A stretch of 37,404 bases of DNA, taken from positions 1 to 37,404 of the forward strand of contig JAFZOG010000095.1 of the NCBI GenBank assembly GCA_017550745.1, in the 5' to 3' direction. The stretch's first letter is position 1, and each line of letters opens with the position of its first letter. Below are positions 15,166 to 23,192 of this stretch, piece by piece. Source of the stretch: Clostridia bacterium (GTDB lineage: Bacteria > Bacillota > Clostridia > Christensenellales > Aristaeellaceae). Both the position numbers and the translations under genes were made by a program. The notes below the pieces were generated by a model that was given only the letters and a program-made list of their open reading frames with translations, ran no database searches and had not been told where the DNA came from.

Positions 15166-15352
15166 GAAAACGTCTCCTTTCAAAATATCGGATTCCCGGA
15201 AACAATTCTAATATACTCCAAATATGTGAATAATCTATTGCGAAAGCGGCCTGCCCAGCCGTATTTTGCGCGTCCTGCCTTAATGGTATGCGCCACTCGG
15301 TTTTCCCTCGGAAAATTTCAAAAAAAGGCTGTGCAAACCATGGTTTCTATGG

Positions 15353-15358
15353 TATACT
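15353..15358 (+). promoter_or_regulatory. possible promoter of the flavoprotein pair
   Basis: TATACT at 15353-15358, about 52 bp before the ATG at 15411, with a poor -35 (TGTGCA, 17 bases upstream). A small palindrome AACCATGGTT lies in the spacer at about 15336-15345 and could be an operator. Weak evidence. Confidence 0.4.
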
Positions 15359-15410
15359 TTCCTTGAAACTCATGGCGATTCCATGCCTGAAATATAAAGG
15401 AGAGACACGC

Positions 15411-16871
15411 ATGTATGATGTGATCATCATCGGTGCCGGCGTGGTCGGCTGCGCGCTGGCGCGGAAGCTGTCCCAGTACGACGCGAAGATCGCCGTGCTG
15501 GACGCGGCGGAGGACGTGGCGGACGGCGCCAGCAAGGCGAACAGCGGCATCGTGCATGCCGGGTTCGACGCGAAGCCCGGCACGAAGAAAGCGTACTACA
15601 ACGTCAAGGGGGCCGCAATGTACGCGTCCCTGGCCAGGGAGCTGGGGGTTCCGTACAATCCCATCGGGGCGCTGGTCATCGGCTTTACCGAGGAGGACCG
15701 GGAAACCCTGAACAAGCTGCTCAGGCAGGGCATTCAAAACGGGGTTCAGGAGCTGCGCGTCATTGAGCGGGATGAGATCCTGGCCCTGGAGCCCAACACC
15801 AACCCGGACGTGCTCTGCGCCCTGCTGGTGCCCACCAGCGCGGTGGTGAGCCCCTATGAAATGACCCTGGCCCTGAGTTACCACGCGGCCCAGAACGGCG
15901 CGGAGTTCATCTTTGACAGCCCGGTGGAAAAGATCAGTGAATCCGCCGGCGTCTGGCATGTTTCCACCCCCAAGGGCACCCTGGAAGCCCGCGCCATCGT
16001 CAACTGCGCGGGCGTGGGCGCGGCGGAGCTTCACAACCAGATTTCAGATGAGCCGGTGAAAATCATCCCCCGGCGCGGCGAATACTACCTGCTGGATTCC
16101 ACGGTGAAATGCCCCTTCTCCCGCACCATGTTCCAGGTGCCGGGCAAGATGGGCAAGGGGGTGCTGATTTCCCCCACCGCCCACGGAAACGCTTTGCTGG
16201 GCCCCTCCGCCGAGGACATCGCGGACGGCACGGACACCCGCACCACCCGCTTTGGCCTGGACTTTGTGCTGGACAAGTGCCGCCTGACATGGCCCAAGGT
16301 GACCACCCGTTCCGTGATCACCACCTTCTCCGGCGTCCGCGCCCATCCCGCCACGGACGACTTCATCATCGGCCCCGTCCACGGCGCGCCGGACAACGCC
16401 TTTGAAGCTATCGGCATCGAAAGCCCCGGCCTAAGCGCCGCCCCCGCCATCGCGGAGGAATTGGGCGAGCTGGTGGCCGAGCGGCTGAAGCTGCCGGGGG
16501 CGCGCTTTGTGCGCCCGGCGGTGCCGCTGCTCAAGCCCTTCGCCGCCATGACCGAGGAAGAGCGGGCCGCAGCCTGCAAACGGAACCCGGAATACGGGCG
16601 CATAGTGTGCCGCTGCGAGGTGATTCCCGAGGCGGAGATCCGCGACGCCATCCGCCGTCCCGTAGGCGCCAGGTCCATCGACGGCGTCAAGCGCCGCACC
16701 CGGGCGGGCATGGGCCGCTGCCAGGGCGGGTTCTGCTCTCCCCGCGTGATGGAGATCCTGTGCGAAGAGCTGCACTGCTCCCCCCTGGAAATCACCAAGT
16801 GCGGAGGCGAAAGCAAGCTGCTGGCAGGCACGCTGAACGAAATCGCAAAGGAGGCGCGGGGGCATGCATGA
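15411..16871 (+). CDS. GlpA-like FAD-dependent oxidoreductase with BFD-type [2Fe-2S] domain
   Basis: 486 residues. N-terminal dinucleotide fold DVIIIGAGVVGCALARKL (3-20) and the glycerol-3-phosphate-dehydrogenase-like DGASKANSGIVHAGFDAKPG; the DAO-type domain runs to about 370. The C-terminal BFD-like domain has the four cysteines expected for a [2Fe-2S] cluster (C400, C402, C437, C442; RCE and CQGGFC). It resembles the GlpA subunit of anaerobic glycerol-3-phosphate dehydrogenase; the real substrate is not shown. AAGGAGAG lies 7 bases before the ATG. It overlaps the next gene by 8 bp, so they form a two-gene operon. The frame is open to 15288 but without a ribosome site. Confidence 0.88.
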   Translation: MYDVIIIGAGVVGCALARKLSQYDAKIAVLDAAEDVADGASKANSGIVHAGFDAKPGTKKAYYNVKGAAMYASLARELGVPYNPIGALVIGFTEEDRETLNKLLRQGIQNGVQELRVIERDEILALEPNTNPDVLCALLVPTSAVVSPYEMTLALSYHAAQNGAEFIFDSPVEKISESAGVWHVSTPKGTLEARAIVNCAGVGAAELHNQISDEPVKIIPRRGEYYLLDSTVKCPFSRTMFQVPGKMGKGVLISPTAHGNALLGPSAEDIADGTDTRTTRFGLDFVLDKCRLTWPKVTTRSVITTFSGVRAHPATDDFIIGPVHGAPDNAFEAIGIESPGLSAAPAIAEELGELVAERLKLPGARFVRPAVPLLKPFAAMTEEERAAACKRNPEYGRIVCRCEVIPEAEIRDAIRRPVGARSIDGVKRRTRAGMGRCQGGFCSPRVMEILCEELHCSPLEITKCGGESKLLAGTLNEIAKEARGHA

Positions 16872-18147
16872 TATGACGATCAAGGTGGACGTGCTGATCA
16901 TCGGCGCGGGCCCCGCGGGCCTGGCCGCCGCCATCGCCGCGAAAAAAACCGGGGCGGAAAGCCTGGTGGTGCTGGAGCGGGAGGACAACCCCGGCGGCAT
17001 CCTGCGCCAGTGCATCCATAACGGCTTCGGCCTGCACCGCTTCAAGGAGGAGCTCACCGGCCCCGAATACGCCCAGCGGGACATCGACACCGCCAACGAA
17101 ATGGGCATCGACATCCGCACCGGCGTCACCGTGCTGAGCGTCAGCCATGACAAACGGGTCACCGCCGTCAGCCGCGAAAACGGCCTTCAGGTGTTCGAGG
17201 CCAAATCCATCGTGCTGGCCATGGGCTGCCGCGAGCGTCCCCGGGGGGCGCTGGCCATCCCCGGCACCCGCTGCGCCGGGATCTACAGCGCCGGCACCGC
17301 CCAGAAGTTCGTGAACCTGGAGGGCTATATGCCCGGCCGCCGGGTGGTGATCCTGGGCAGCGGCGACATCGGCCTCATCATGGCCCGCCGCATGATGCTG
17401 CAAGGCGCCAAGGTGCTGGCCTGCGTGGAGCTGATGCCCTATTCCTCCGGCCTGAACCGCAACATCGTCCAGTGCCTGCAGGACTATGACATTCCCCTGT
17501 ACCTGAGCCACACCGTCATCGACATCCACGGCAAGGAGCGCCTGGCCGGCGTCACCGTGGCAAAGGTGGACGAGAACCGCCGGCCCATCCCCGGCACGGA
17601 AATCGAGTTCGCCTGCGACACGCTGCTGCTGTCCGTGGGCCTGATCCCTGAAAATGAGCTGTCCGCGGGGGCGGGGGTGGAGCTCTCTCCCGTCACCAGC
17701 GGCGCGGTGGTCAGCGATACGCTGGAAACCAGCATTCCCGGCGTCTTTGCCTGCGGAAACGTGCTGCACGTGCATGACCTGGTGGACCACGTGAGCAACG
17801 AATCCTTCCGCGCCGGTGAAATGGCCGCCCGCTACGCCAGGGGCGAACGCAGGGAAGGCCGCGTCATCCCAGTCAAGGACGGCGCGGGCGTCCGGGGCGT
17901 GGTGCCCCAGAAGATCGTCATGGAGGAGGGCATCCGGGAAGTGAACCTCATGTTCCGCCCGGACAAGGTGTACCGCGACCATTACCTGACCGTGTACGCC
18001 GACGGGAAGCCCCTTTCTTCCCTGAAGAAAATGATCCTCACCCCCGGCGAAATGGTGGTGCAGCCCATGAATGAAAAAATGCTGGCCGCCTGCAAAGACG
18101 CCGCGGAAATCACCGTGGCCATCACCCAGGAAAAGCAATCGGTTTGA
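16864..18147 (+). CDS. NAD(P)/FAD-dependent oxidoreductase (GlpB/HcnA-like partner)
   Basis: 427 residues. FAD-binding LIIGAGPAGLAAAIAAKKTG (about 11-30), a CIHNGFGLHRF stretch, AMGCRERPRGALAIPGTR before the second nucleotide fold VVILGSGDIGLIMARRM (about 159-175), and the C-terminal FAD stretch IPGVFACGNVLHVHDLVD. It is a pyridine-nucleotide-disulfide-type flavoprotein without the redox-active CxxxxC pair. In many Clostridia this gene and the GlpA-like gene are joined by a small Cys-rich DUF1667 gene; none follows here, as the gene ends at a terminator. AGGAGG within the preceding gene supports the ATG at 16864. Confidence 0.88.
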   Translation: MHDMTIKVDVLIIGAGPAGLAAAIAAKKTGAESLVVLEREDNPGGILRQCIHNGFGLHRFKEELTGPEYAQRDIDTANEMGIDIRTGVTVLSVSHDKRVTAVSRENGLQVFEAKSIVLAMGCRERPRGALAIPGTRCAGIYSAGTAQKFVNLEGYMPGRRVVILGSGDIGLIMARRMMLQGAKVLACVELMPYSSGLNRNIVQCLQDYDIPLYLSHTVIDIHGKERLAGVTVAKVDENRRPIPGTEIEFACDTLLLSVGLIPENELSAGAGVELSPVTSGAVVSDTLETSIPGVFACGNVLHVHDLVDHVSNESFRAGEMAARYARGERREGRVIPVKDGAGVRGVVPQKIVMEEGIREVNLMFRPDKVYRDHYLTVYADGKPLSSLKKMILTPGEMVVQPMNEKMLAACKDAAEITVAITQEKQSV

Positions 18148-18247
18148 TTCCCCGGGGGGATTTGCTGAGTGAATTGAAGCTCAAGCAAAAGGGATTGTTT
18201 CGGATCAGGAAATATTTTCCAGTATTCAAAGCGTATCAATAAAAACC

Positions 18248-18292
18248 TGGCACGGGATTTCAAACAGGTTGATAAATCCCGTGCCATTTTTA
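18248..18292 (+). terminator. rho-independent terminator of the flavoprotein operon
   Basis: TGGCACGGGATTT pairs with AAATCCCGTGCCA (13-bp perfect stem), followed by TTTTTATT, about 100 bp after the stop. Confidence 0.93.
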
Positions 18293-18363
18293 TTCATAAA
18301 TCTATTGATTTACAAGCCCTTTTATTGCTTCCCGATATACCGGATATTATCTGAGCTTATAAG

Positions 18364-18405
18364 AAAAAAACGGCGGAAAATGAATTTCTTTTCCTGCCGT
18401 TTTTC
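18364..18405 (-). terminator. terminator of the small coiled-coil gene
   Basis: On the minus strand a stem (CGGCAGGAAAA with TTTTCCGCCG, one bulge) is followed by a run of seven T. A-rich flanks make it possibly bidirectional. Confidence 0.75.
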
Positions 18406-18408
18406 CTA

Positions 18409-18696
18409 TTATTTATCCTGAATAAACCCGATGATTTCCTCGATGGATTTTCCGCTGGCTTCCACTGCGGCCCAGATGGCTTTCTTGTCTTCCTCCGCTT
18501 TCTTGGCGGCGGCGGCTTTTTCAGCGTTTTCCTTGGCTTTTTTCAGTTTTTTCGCTTCAGCCTTTTTGGCCTTTAACTGCGCTGCCAGCTCGGCGATTTC
18601 CTTTTCCACGGCGGTGAGCTTCTCGGCTGCGGCTTCCAGCGCAGGCGCTGCTGCGGCCGCTTTTTTCACGTTCTTGCTTCCCTTTGGACGCGGCAT
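18409..18696 (-). CDS. small basic coiled-coil protein with AT-hook-like N-terminus
   Basis: 95 residues. It opens MPRPKGSKNVKK, close to the RPKGSK core of AT-hook-type minor-groove DNA-binding segments, followed by an Ala/Lys/Glu heptad-rich helix (about 15-70) and a small C-terminal helix pair (IWAAVEASGKSIEEIIGFIQDK). The layout of a DNA-binding basic tip, a long helix and a small end domain suggests a nucleoid-associated or transcription-accessory protein; this is inference and I recognise no named family. It has a consensus promoter (18745-18774), AAGGAG and its own terminator, so it is a monocistronic, probably well expressed gene. Confidence 0.85.
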   Translation of the reverse strand: MPRPKGSKNVKKAAAAAPALEAAAEKLTAVEKEIAELAAQLKAKKAEAKKLKKAKENAEKAAAAKKAEEDKKAIWAAVEASGKSIEEIIGFIQDK

Positions 18697-18744
18697 AATT
18701 CCATCTCCTTTTCCCGCCGTTTTTCCGGCGAATTATTTTTATTT

Positions 18745-18774
18745 ATTATATCTTTTCATGAATAGATCTGTCAA
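18745..18774 (-). promoter_or_regulatory. consensus sigma-A promoter of the coiled-coil gene
   Basis: Perfect TTGACA (18774-18769), an 18-base spacer and perfect TATAAT (18750-18745) on the minus strand. The leader contains a small CGCCG/CGGCG hairpin (18715-18730) just before the AAGGAG ribosome site. Confidence 0.82.
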
Positions 18775-18836
18775 CCCCGCGTTATATATTTATCAATATT
18801 TTATATGCAAGAATACGTTTTTTCAGGGGAAGCTGT

Positions 18837-20009
18837 TCACGTATTTCCATTGGGTTCCGGGCTGCCGCCAATCTTCGGCAGGGCCACCGTGCCCAGCCTG
18901 GCGAGGATCGCTTTTCTTAATTCCTGCAGGAGGGTGTCGCTGCTGGTGGTGAACAGCTGGGCGATCATGCTCCAGGTGGTTTCCCGCTGTTCTTTGGATA
19001 TGCTCTCCAGCATTTTCCACATGCTGGCGACGGACGCGGGCAGGTCGCTCTTGATCTGGGATAAGGTTTCGCGGCCGGTGGATTCCAGCAGGCCGAACAG
19101 CGTGTTGACAAAGACGCGGCGGTTTTCCTCGCTCTGGGCGGAAAGCCACTGGTGCAGCGTGGTTTCGACGAATATGCTGCTGTCGCTGCGCTTATCCGCC
19201 TCCACAAAGCGCGGGCCCAGCACCTGCCAGGAGAAGCCGTCGTGCTGGATGATGCCCTGGGCGCTGCTTTTTACGATGTGCCGATAAGATTCGGTGTTCA
19301 GCAGCGCGCCGATGATGCTCTGCTCCGGCACCACGGAAATGATGCGGGGCCGCATCTCCAGGTATTTTTCGCTCTGGGTGAAGGGTTCAAGAAACCCGGG
19401 CCCGTCGTTGCTGTATACCGCCATGATCCGCTGACGCACCGCGGGCGCGGCGCAGACCGCCGCGTAGACCGCCAGGTTTCCGCCCTTGGAATGCCCGCCC
19501 ACCCGGATCGGTACGGACTGGCTTTCGAAATGGCGGTCAATGTACCGGGCAGCGCGGCGCTGGCCCTCGGTTTCGGGCATGTAGCTGAGATTAAAGTCCT
19601 CTTTCCAGCCCACCACCGTATCGTCCGTGCCCCGGAAGGCCACGAAGGCGGTCTCGTCCGGCAGGTAAAAGGTGATGGCGGCCAGCTGAATGTCCGCCGC
19701 CGTGTCGATCACATCGTAATAGTCCGAAAGAATGGCGCCGCCGAACCGCGCTTTGTCCGCCATGGCCTCCATCAGGAAAGGCGCGGTTTTCACATAGCTG
19801 TCCTGGGCCATGATTTCTTCTTTGGTGTGCAGGCTCCAGAACCTTCTGTTGGCTTCCTCGATGGTGACCCGCTCGCCGGACTCGGCCACCACGCCGTGAA
19901 AATCCGCGTAGGCCAGCTCGGACAGCACCAGCGCGTCCACCTCATTGAAGGGCGAAACGGAAAAAGGCACGTCGCCCCGCCAGGCAAGGTAATCGTGAAT
20001 GTTTGCCAT
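18837..20009 (-). CDS. DUF2974 (Mbeg1-like) alpha/beta-hydrolase-type protein
   Basis: 390 residues. N-terminal NIHDYLAWRGDVPFSVSPFNEVDALVLSELAY, typical of the DUF2974 family, then the hydrolase core with AFVAFRGTDDTVVGWKEDF and the nucleophile elbow GGHSKGGNLA (Ser174), followed by SNDGPGF. The C-terminal third (after about 270) is helical and variable. The family is lipase-like but its substrate is unknown. AGGAG precedes the ATG. No partner gene overlaps it. Confidence 0.88.
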   Translation of the reverse strand: MANIHDYLAWRGDVPFSVSPFNEVDALVLSELAYADFHGVVAESGERVTIEEANRRFWSLHTKEEIMAQDSYVKTAPFLMEAMADKARFGGAILSDYYDVIDTAADIQLAAITFYLPDETAFVAFRGTDDTVVGWKEDFNLSYMPETEGQRRAARYIDRHFESQSVPIRVGGHSKGGNLAVYAAVCAAPAVRQRIMAVYSNDGPGFLEPFTQSEKYLEMRPRIISVVPEQSIIGALLNTESYRHIVKSSAQGIIQHDGFSWQVLGPRFVEADKRSDSSIFVETTLHQWLSAQSEENRRVFVNTLFGLLESTGRETLSQIKSDLPASVASMWKMLESISKEQRETTWSMIAQLFTTSSDTLLQELRKAILARLGTVALPKIGGSPEPNGNT

Positions 20010-20137
20010 AAAGCCAACTCCTATCGCGTCCTTATGGAAAGAGTACAGAGTTCAGATGACGGAGTACAGATGATTTAGCTGTGACAATATAGGGAGCCAA
20101 TATGGACAAGTTAACTATATCTGCACTCTCAAAGCCT

Positions 20138-21007
20138 TTATTCTTTCGCTCCCTTTGCCAGCAGGAACGCGCCCGCGAAACCCACGGCAAACGTAAGCAC
20201 GCCCACAAGCACAGTGACAGCGGAAATGCCGGACATATCGGTCTGGATCAGCAGGGAGATGGGCGAGGCCACCACCAGGCCCAGCACGCCGCAGTAGGTG
20301 GCGGTGGGATAGCGGGAGGTGAGCCACTCGATGGCTTTCGCCACGCCGAAGATGCCCAGCACGATGCCCACCAGGAAGGGCAGCAGCATCAGCACCGGCT
20401 GGCCGATGGCGGCAAAATCAAAGTGCACCAGGCCGGAAGCCAAGGTTTTCAGCGCGCCGGTGACCGCCTTGTAATAGCCCAGCAGCATCAGCACAAGGCT
20501 GCCGGACACGCCGGGGATGATCATGGTGCCGGAGGCGATAACGCCCATCCCCAGCATGATCAGCATTTGGCCCGCGTTCATGTCGATGGTGTCGGCGTTC
20601 TGGATGCTGTCCTTGTTCTGGAAGCCCATCCAGATGATCAGGGCGAACATGAGCACGAAAGCGATGACGGCGGCGGCATTGATCTTTTTGCGGTCGATCT
20701 TTTTCAGCAGCGGCCCCAGGCCCCCCAAAATCAGGCCGATAAACAGGGTGTTGGTGGGCAGCTCATAGTTTTCCAGGCCCCAGTGGATCAGGCTGGCAAA
20801 GGCCAGGATGCCCGCCAGCATGCCGACGGCATAGGGCAGCAGGGTCAGGATGCTCTTTTTGAATTCTTTGAACAGATGGGTGATGCAGTGGATCAGGGTA
20901 TCGTAAATGCCCATGCTCACCATCATCGTGCCGCCGGACACGCCGGGGATGATGTTCGCCACGCCGATCACTACGCCGCGGAGAAGCTGATTGATCAGGT
21001 TTTTCAT
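20138..21007 (-). CDS. DUF368 family undecaprenyl-phosphate transporter, PopT type
   Basis: 289 residues, about eight membrane segments in two related halves, each with the DUF368 signature: GVANIIPGVSGGTMMVSMG near the N-terminus and SGTMIIPGVSGSLVLMLLGYY in the second half. DUF368 proteins (PopT) have been reported to recycle undecaprenyl phosphate across the membrane for cell-wall synthesis. Start at ATG 21007 with AAAGGAA upstream; the TTG at 21016 abuts that site. It has its own promoter (21041-21069). Confidence 0.9.
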   Translation of the reverse strand: MKNLINQLLRGVVIGVANIIPGVSGGTMMVSMGIYDTLIHCITHLFKEFKKSILTLLPYAVGMLAGILAFASLIHWGLENYELPTNTLFIGLILGGLGPLLKKIDRKKINAAAVIAFVLMFALIIWMGFQNKDSIQNADTIDMNAGQMLIMLGMGVIASGTMIIPGVSGSLVLMLLGYYKAVTGALKTLASGLVHFDFAAIGQPVLMLLPFLVGIVLGIFGVAKAIEWLTSRYPTATYCGVLGLVVASPISLLIQTDMSGISAVTVLVGVLTFAVGFAGAFLLAKGAKE

Positions 21008-21040
21008 GGTAATCAATTCCTTTCCAAATAATCAGGAACA

Positions 21041-21069
21041 AGTGTACCATATCAGGGGATTGAAGTCAA
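21041..21069 (-). promoter_or_regulatory. sigma-A promoter of the DUF368 gene
   Basis: TTGACT (21069-21064), a 17-base spacer and TACACT (21046-21041) on the minus strand, 34 bp upstream of the ATG. Confidence 0.65.
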
Positions 21070-21089
21070 TAAAAGCCCATGATGAAGGG

Positions 21090-21386
21090 TATGCGGATGT
21101 TACTACTCAGCCTTCGGCTTCGTAGTAACGCGAAAGGGGGAATCCTTCCCCCTTTCGGGAACCCCCTACGGTTTTTCCTAAAATCCCTTTGGGATTTCCG
21201 GGCGGAAAAACCGCAAGGAAGAAAATTTCTTTCAGCCGCCTGCGCTCCTTACAGAAATTTTCCGTCCTCGCGCCGTACACGCCGCCGCTGCGGATTTCAG
21301 TCAAAGGGAGAACCCCTTGACAATCCCCCTCTTGTTCCGTTTCTTCGTTGGTTCTCCAGGGGTGGCTGAGCAGTAACATGCGGATA
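21090..21386. repeat. multi-hairpin element with terminal inverted repeats
   Basis: The ends ATGTTACTACTCAGCC (21097-21112) and GGCTGAGCAGTAACAT (21364-21379) are inverted copies with one mismatch. Inside are several stems: GTTACTAC with GTAGTAAC, CGAAAGGGGG with CCCCCTTTCG, AAATCCCTTTGGGATTT, CGGTTTTTCC with GGAAAAACCG, and AAATTTCT with AGAAATTT. It has no convincing coding sequence and accounts for most of the 439-bp gap. The palindromic-module style matches the other elements but I see no second copy in the window. Confidence 0.7.
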
Positions 21387-21446
21387 TCAATATACAAAAA
21401 ATGGATGGATCGAATGAAAGAGAAATCCCGCTTCCGCTTTCAATGG

Positions 21447-22361
21447 TTATCGATACCAGCAATACCGCTGCCCCGCGTGCCAGGGAAGCAGGGTCAGCCA
21501 GGTGTGGTCCGGCAGGTCGAAGTACCAGGTATCCTGCTTCTGCTGGAACACGTGGCCCGGGGCGGACGCTGTGGGCACCCCCAAAATGGACACGCCCACG
21601 CCGCCGTCGGTGACGGTGGCCAGCTTGTATTTTTGCAGGCCGTTGGCAATCAGGTACGCAAAGTGGTCAGCCACCCCGGCGTGCACCGTGGAATGAATCA
21701 CCAGCGGATGATCCAGCCAGGGCGCAAGGCCCGGCGCCTCCTCCGCCGTGTAGCCGAACTGCCGCAGCGTGCCCAGGAAAATGGCCATGTGGCTCTCCGT
21801 TACCAGCAGATCCCCGGGCCGCAGGTACCGGGCCAGCTCCGAAAAATCCGGCATTTCCCGGCTCACGCTGTGGAATACGGCGCGGGAAACGTCGTTCAGC
21901 ATGTCCTGGGCCCCCGGCAGCCCGCCCAGCCCCGCCTGCCTCCACACCCATTTCACATAGCCCGCGCAGTCGAACCCGTATAGGTACACAGTGCCCGCGC
22001 GGTAATAAATGGGGCTGCTGATCCACGCCGCCTGGACGACGTATTCCGGGGCCTTGGCAAACACGTGGCTTTCCGTCTGCCCGCCGTACAGGTACGGCAC
22101 GCCGTAGGGCATCCTGGGCTGAATATCGGAGCCTGTCAGCAGATTATACCGCTCCAGGAAAGGGTTCCCTTCCTCCAGCAGCGACAGCGCCGCGTCCAGC
22201 ACCGGGGAAGGCGCCAGGCTGCCGTTGGCAAGCACCCGCATTTTCTGGCCCGCCGTCATTTCACAGGGCCCCGGCAGCCGGGACTTTTCCCCCTCCGACA
22301 GCCCCAGGGCCGCGCCCAGGATCCATAGCGCGCATATACACAATATCAGACGCTTTGTCAT
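21447..22361 (-). CDS. secreted NlpC/P60-like cysteine peptidase
   Basis: 304 residues with a signal peptide (1-22). The NlpC/P60-like catalytic elements are YGFDCAGYVKWVW (Cys132) and ESHMAIFLG (His191), with RPGDLLV between them as in the family. The probable role is hydrolysis of peptide bonds in cell-wall peptides outside the membrane. The N-terminal 100 residues match no domain I know. Being close to the PopT-type gene and a small membrane protein, it may belong to wall metabolism. Confidence 0.8.
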   Translation of the reverse strand: MTKRLILCICALWILGAALGLSEGEKSRLPGPCEMTAGQKMRVLANGSLAPSPVLDAALSLLEEGNPFLERYNLLTGSDIQPRMPYGVPYLYGGQTESHVFAKAPEYVVQAAWISSPIYYRAGTVYLYGFDCAGYVKWVWRQAGLGGLPGAQDMLNDVSRAVFHSVSREMPDFSELARYLRPGDLLVTESHMAIFLGTLRQFGYTAEEAPGLAPWLDHPLVIHSTVHAGVADHFAYLIANGLQKYKLATVTDGGVGVSILGVPTASAPGHVFQQKQDTWYFDLPDHTWLTLLPWHAGQRYCWYR

Positions 22362-22393
22362 TTGAAAAGTCCCCCCGGCGGAGAATCATTTGA

Positions 22394-22570
22394 TTATCTC
22401 CATCCGTATTTGATCACATAGTAAATCACATAGACCCAGCTCAACAGTCCGTGAATGACCGCCCAGCCCACGGAATGCCAGTTCACGTAGCTGATGACCA
22501 TCGCCAGGGCGCATCCAAAGGAAATGCCGGTCTTTACTGATTTCGTAATGGTTTCTTTATTACTGCTCAT
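22394..22570 (-). CDS. small two-helix membrane protein
   Basis: 58 residues, starting MSSNKETITKSVKTG, with two hydrophobic segments (about 15-30 and 33-54) and a basic end. GGGAGG lies 7 bases before the ATG, so the gene is probably real. It resembles small conserved membrane proteins of Firmicutes whose function is unknown. It is 32 bp from the NlpC/P60 gene on the same strand. Confidence 0.72.
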   Translation of the reverse strand: MSSNKETITKSVKTGISFGCALAMVISYVNWHSVGWAVIHGLLSWVYVIYYVIKYGWR

Positions 22571-22668
22571 GCTCTTTCCTCCCGTATGATTGTTAAGGTA
22601 TTTTATCACATGTGGGGCAGAAATTCTATAGGACCGTAGAAAGGTTAAGAATAATAAAATAAAATCAA

Positions 22669-23184
22669 GTAAAGGGAACGCTGGGGTTTCACCCCAGACC
22701 CCACCAGGGGGTTGAACCCCCTGGACCCGCATTAGCGGAAGTTGCTGCAAAGGGAAAGCAGACTTTGTTTCCGCTGATACTTGAGAGAGACAGGCAGGCT
22801 TTCAACGTTATGCTTCTGGCCCGGCGGCTGAAAGCCGCCTGACCGAGCGCAAAGCGTCCGGTGAAAGTCAGTAAAAAGCCATGGGGGAAAGCTTGTTTTC
22901 CCCCATGGCTTCTCACTAACTTTCATGGGCCAGAAGCCGCTCACTTCCGTATCCCCAAATCGACTGGCGAAAATAGCCGGTTCTACCCAACGAAGTGCTT
23001 TCGCCTATTGGGATGCAAGGGATGAAATCTCTTGCCGCAGGACGAACCGCCGATGACCGCCTGGGGCGGGTATCTCATCGGCGGTGAGATCAGCCGAAAC
23101 GAGCAATCTCCGCATGAAGCGGAGTTGCGACCTTTGAGGCTGCGGATCTGGGCGCGCGCAGCGCCCAGCGTTTCCCCCCTGTAA
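22669..23184 (-). repeat. large modular structured element, copy A
   Basis: On the minus strand, in order: hairpin CGCTGGGCGC/GCGCCCAG (about 23144-23169); block shared with copy C (about 23041-23145); block shared with copy B (22926-23039, 110 of 114 identical); an arm GCTTCTGGCCC (minus strand at 22927-22937) paired with GGGCCAGAAGC (minus strand at 22812-22822) that closes a junction holding a long hairpin (22863-22924) and two short ones; a conserved CTCTCAAGTATCAGCGG; and a terminal double hairpin (22679-22735). The two ends form imperfect inverted repeats (GTAAAGGG-AACGCTGGG type). It fills the 622-bp gap downstream of dnaN and has no coding sequence. Confidence 0.85.
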
Positions 23185-23192
23185 CGCCCGTT

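Noticed and set aside
22571-22750. A longer 118-residue form of the small membrane protein starting at 22750
   Set aside because: The extra N-terminus is translated from the hairpin repeat; a good ribosome site supports the ATG at 22570.
22669-23184. Copy A as a CRISPR array, group II intron or rRNA-like gene
   Set aside because: There are no regularly spaced direct repeats, no intron domain V motif or reverse transcriptase, and no rRNA signature.
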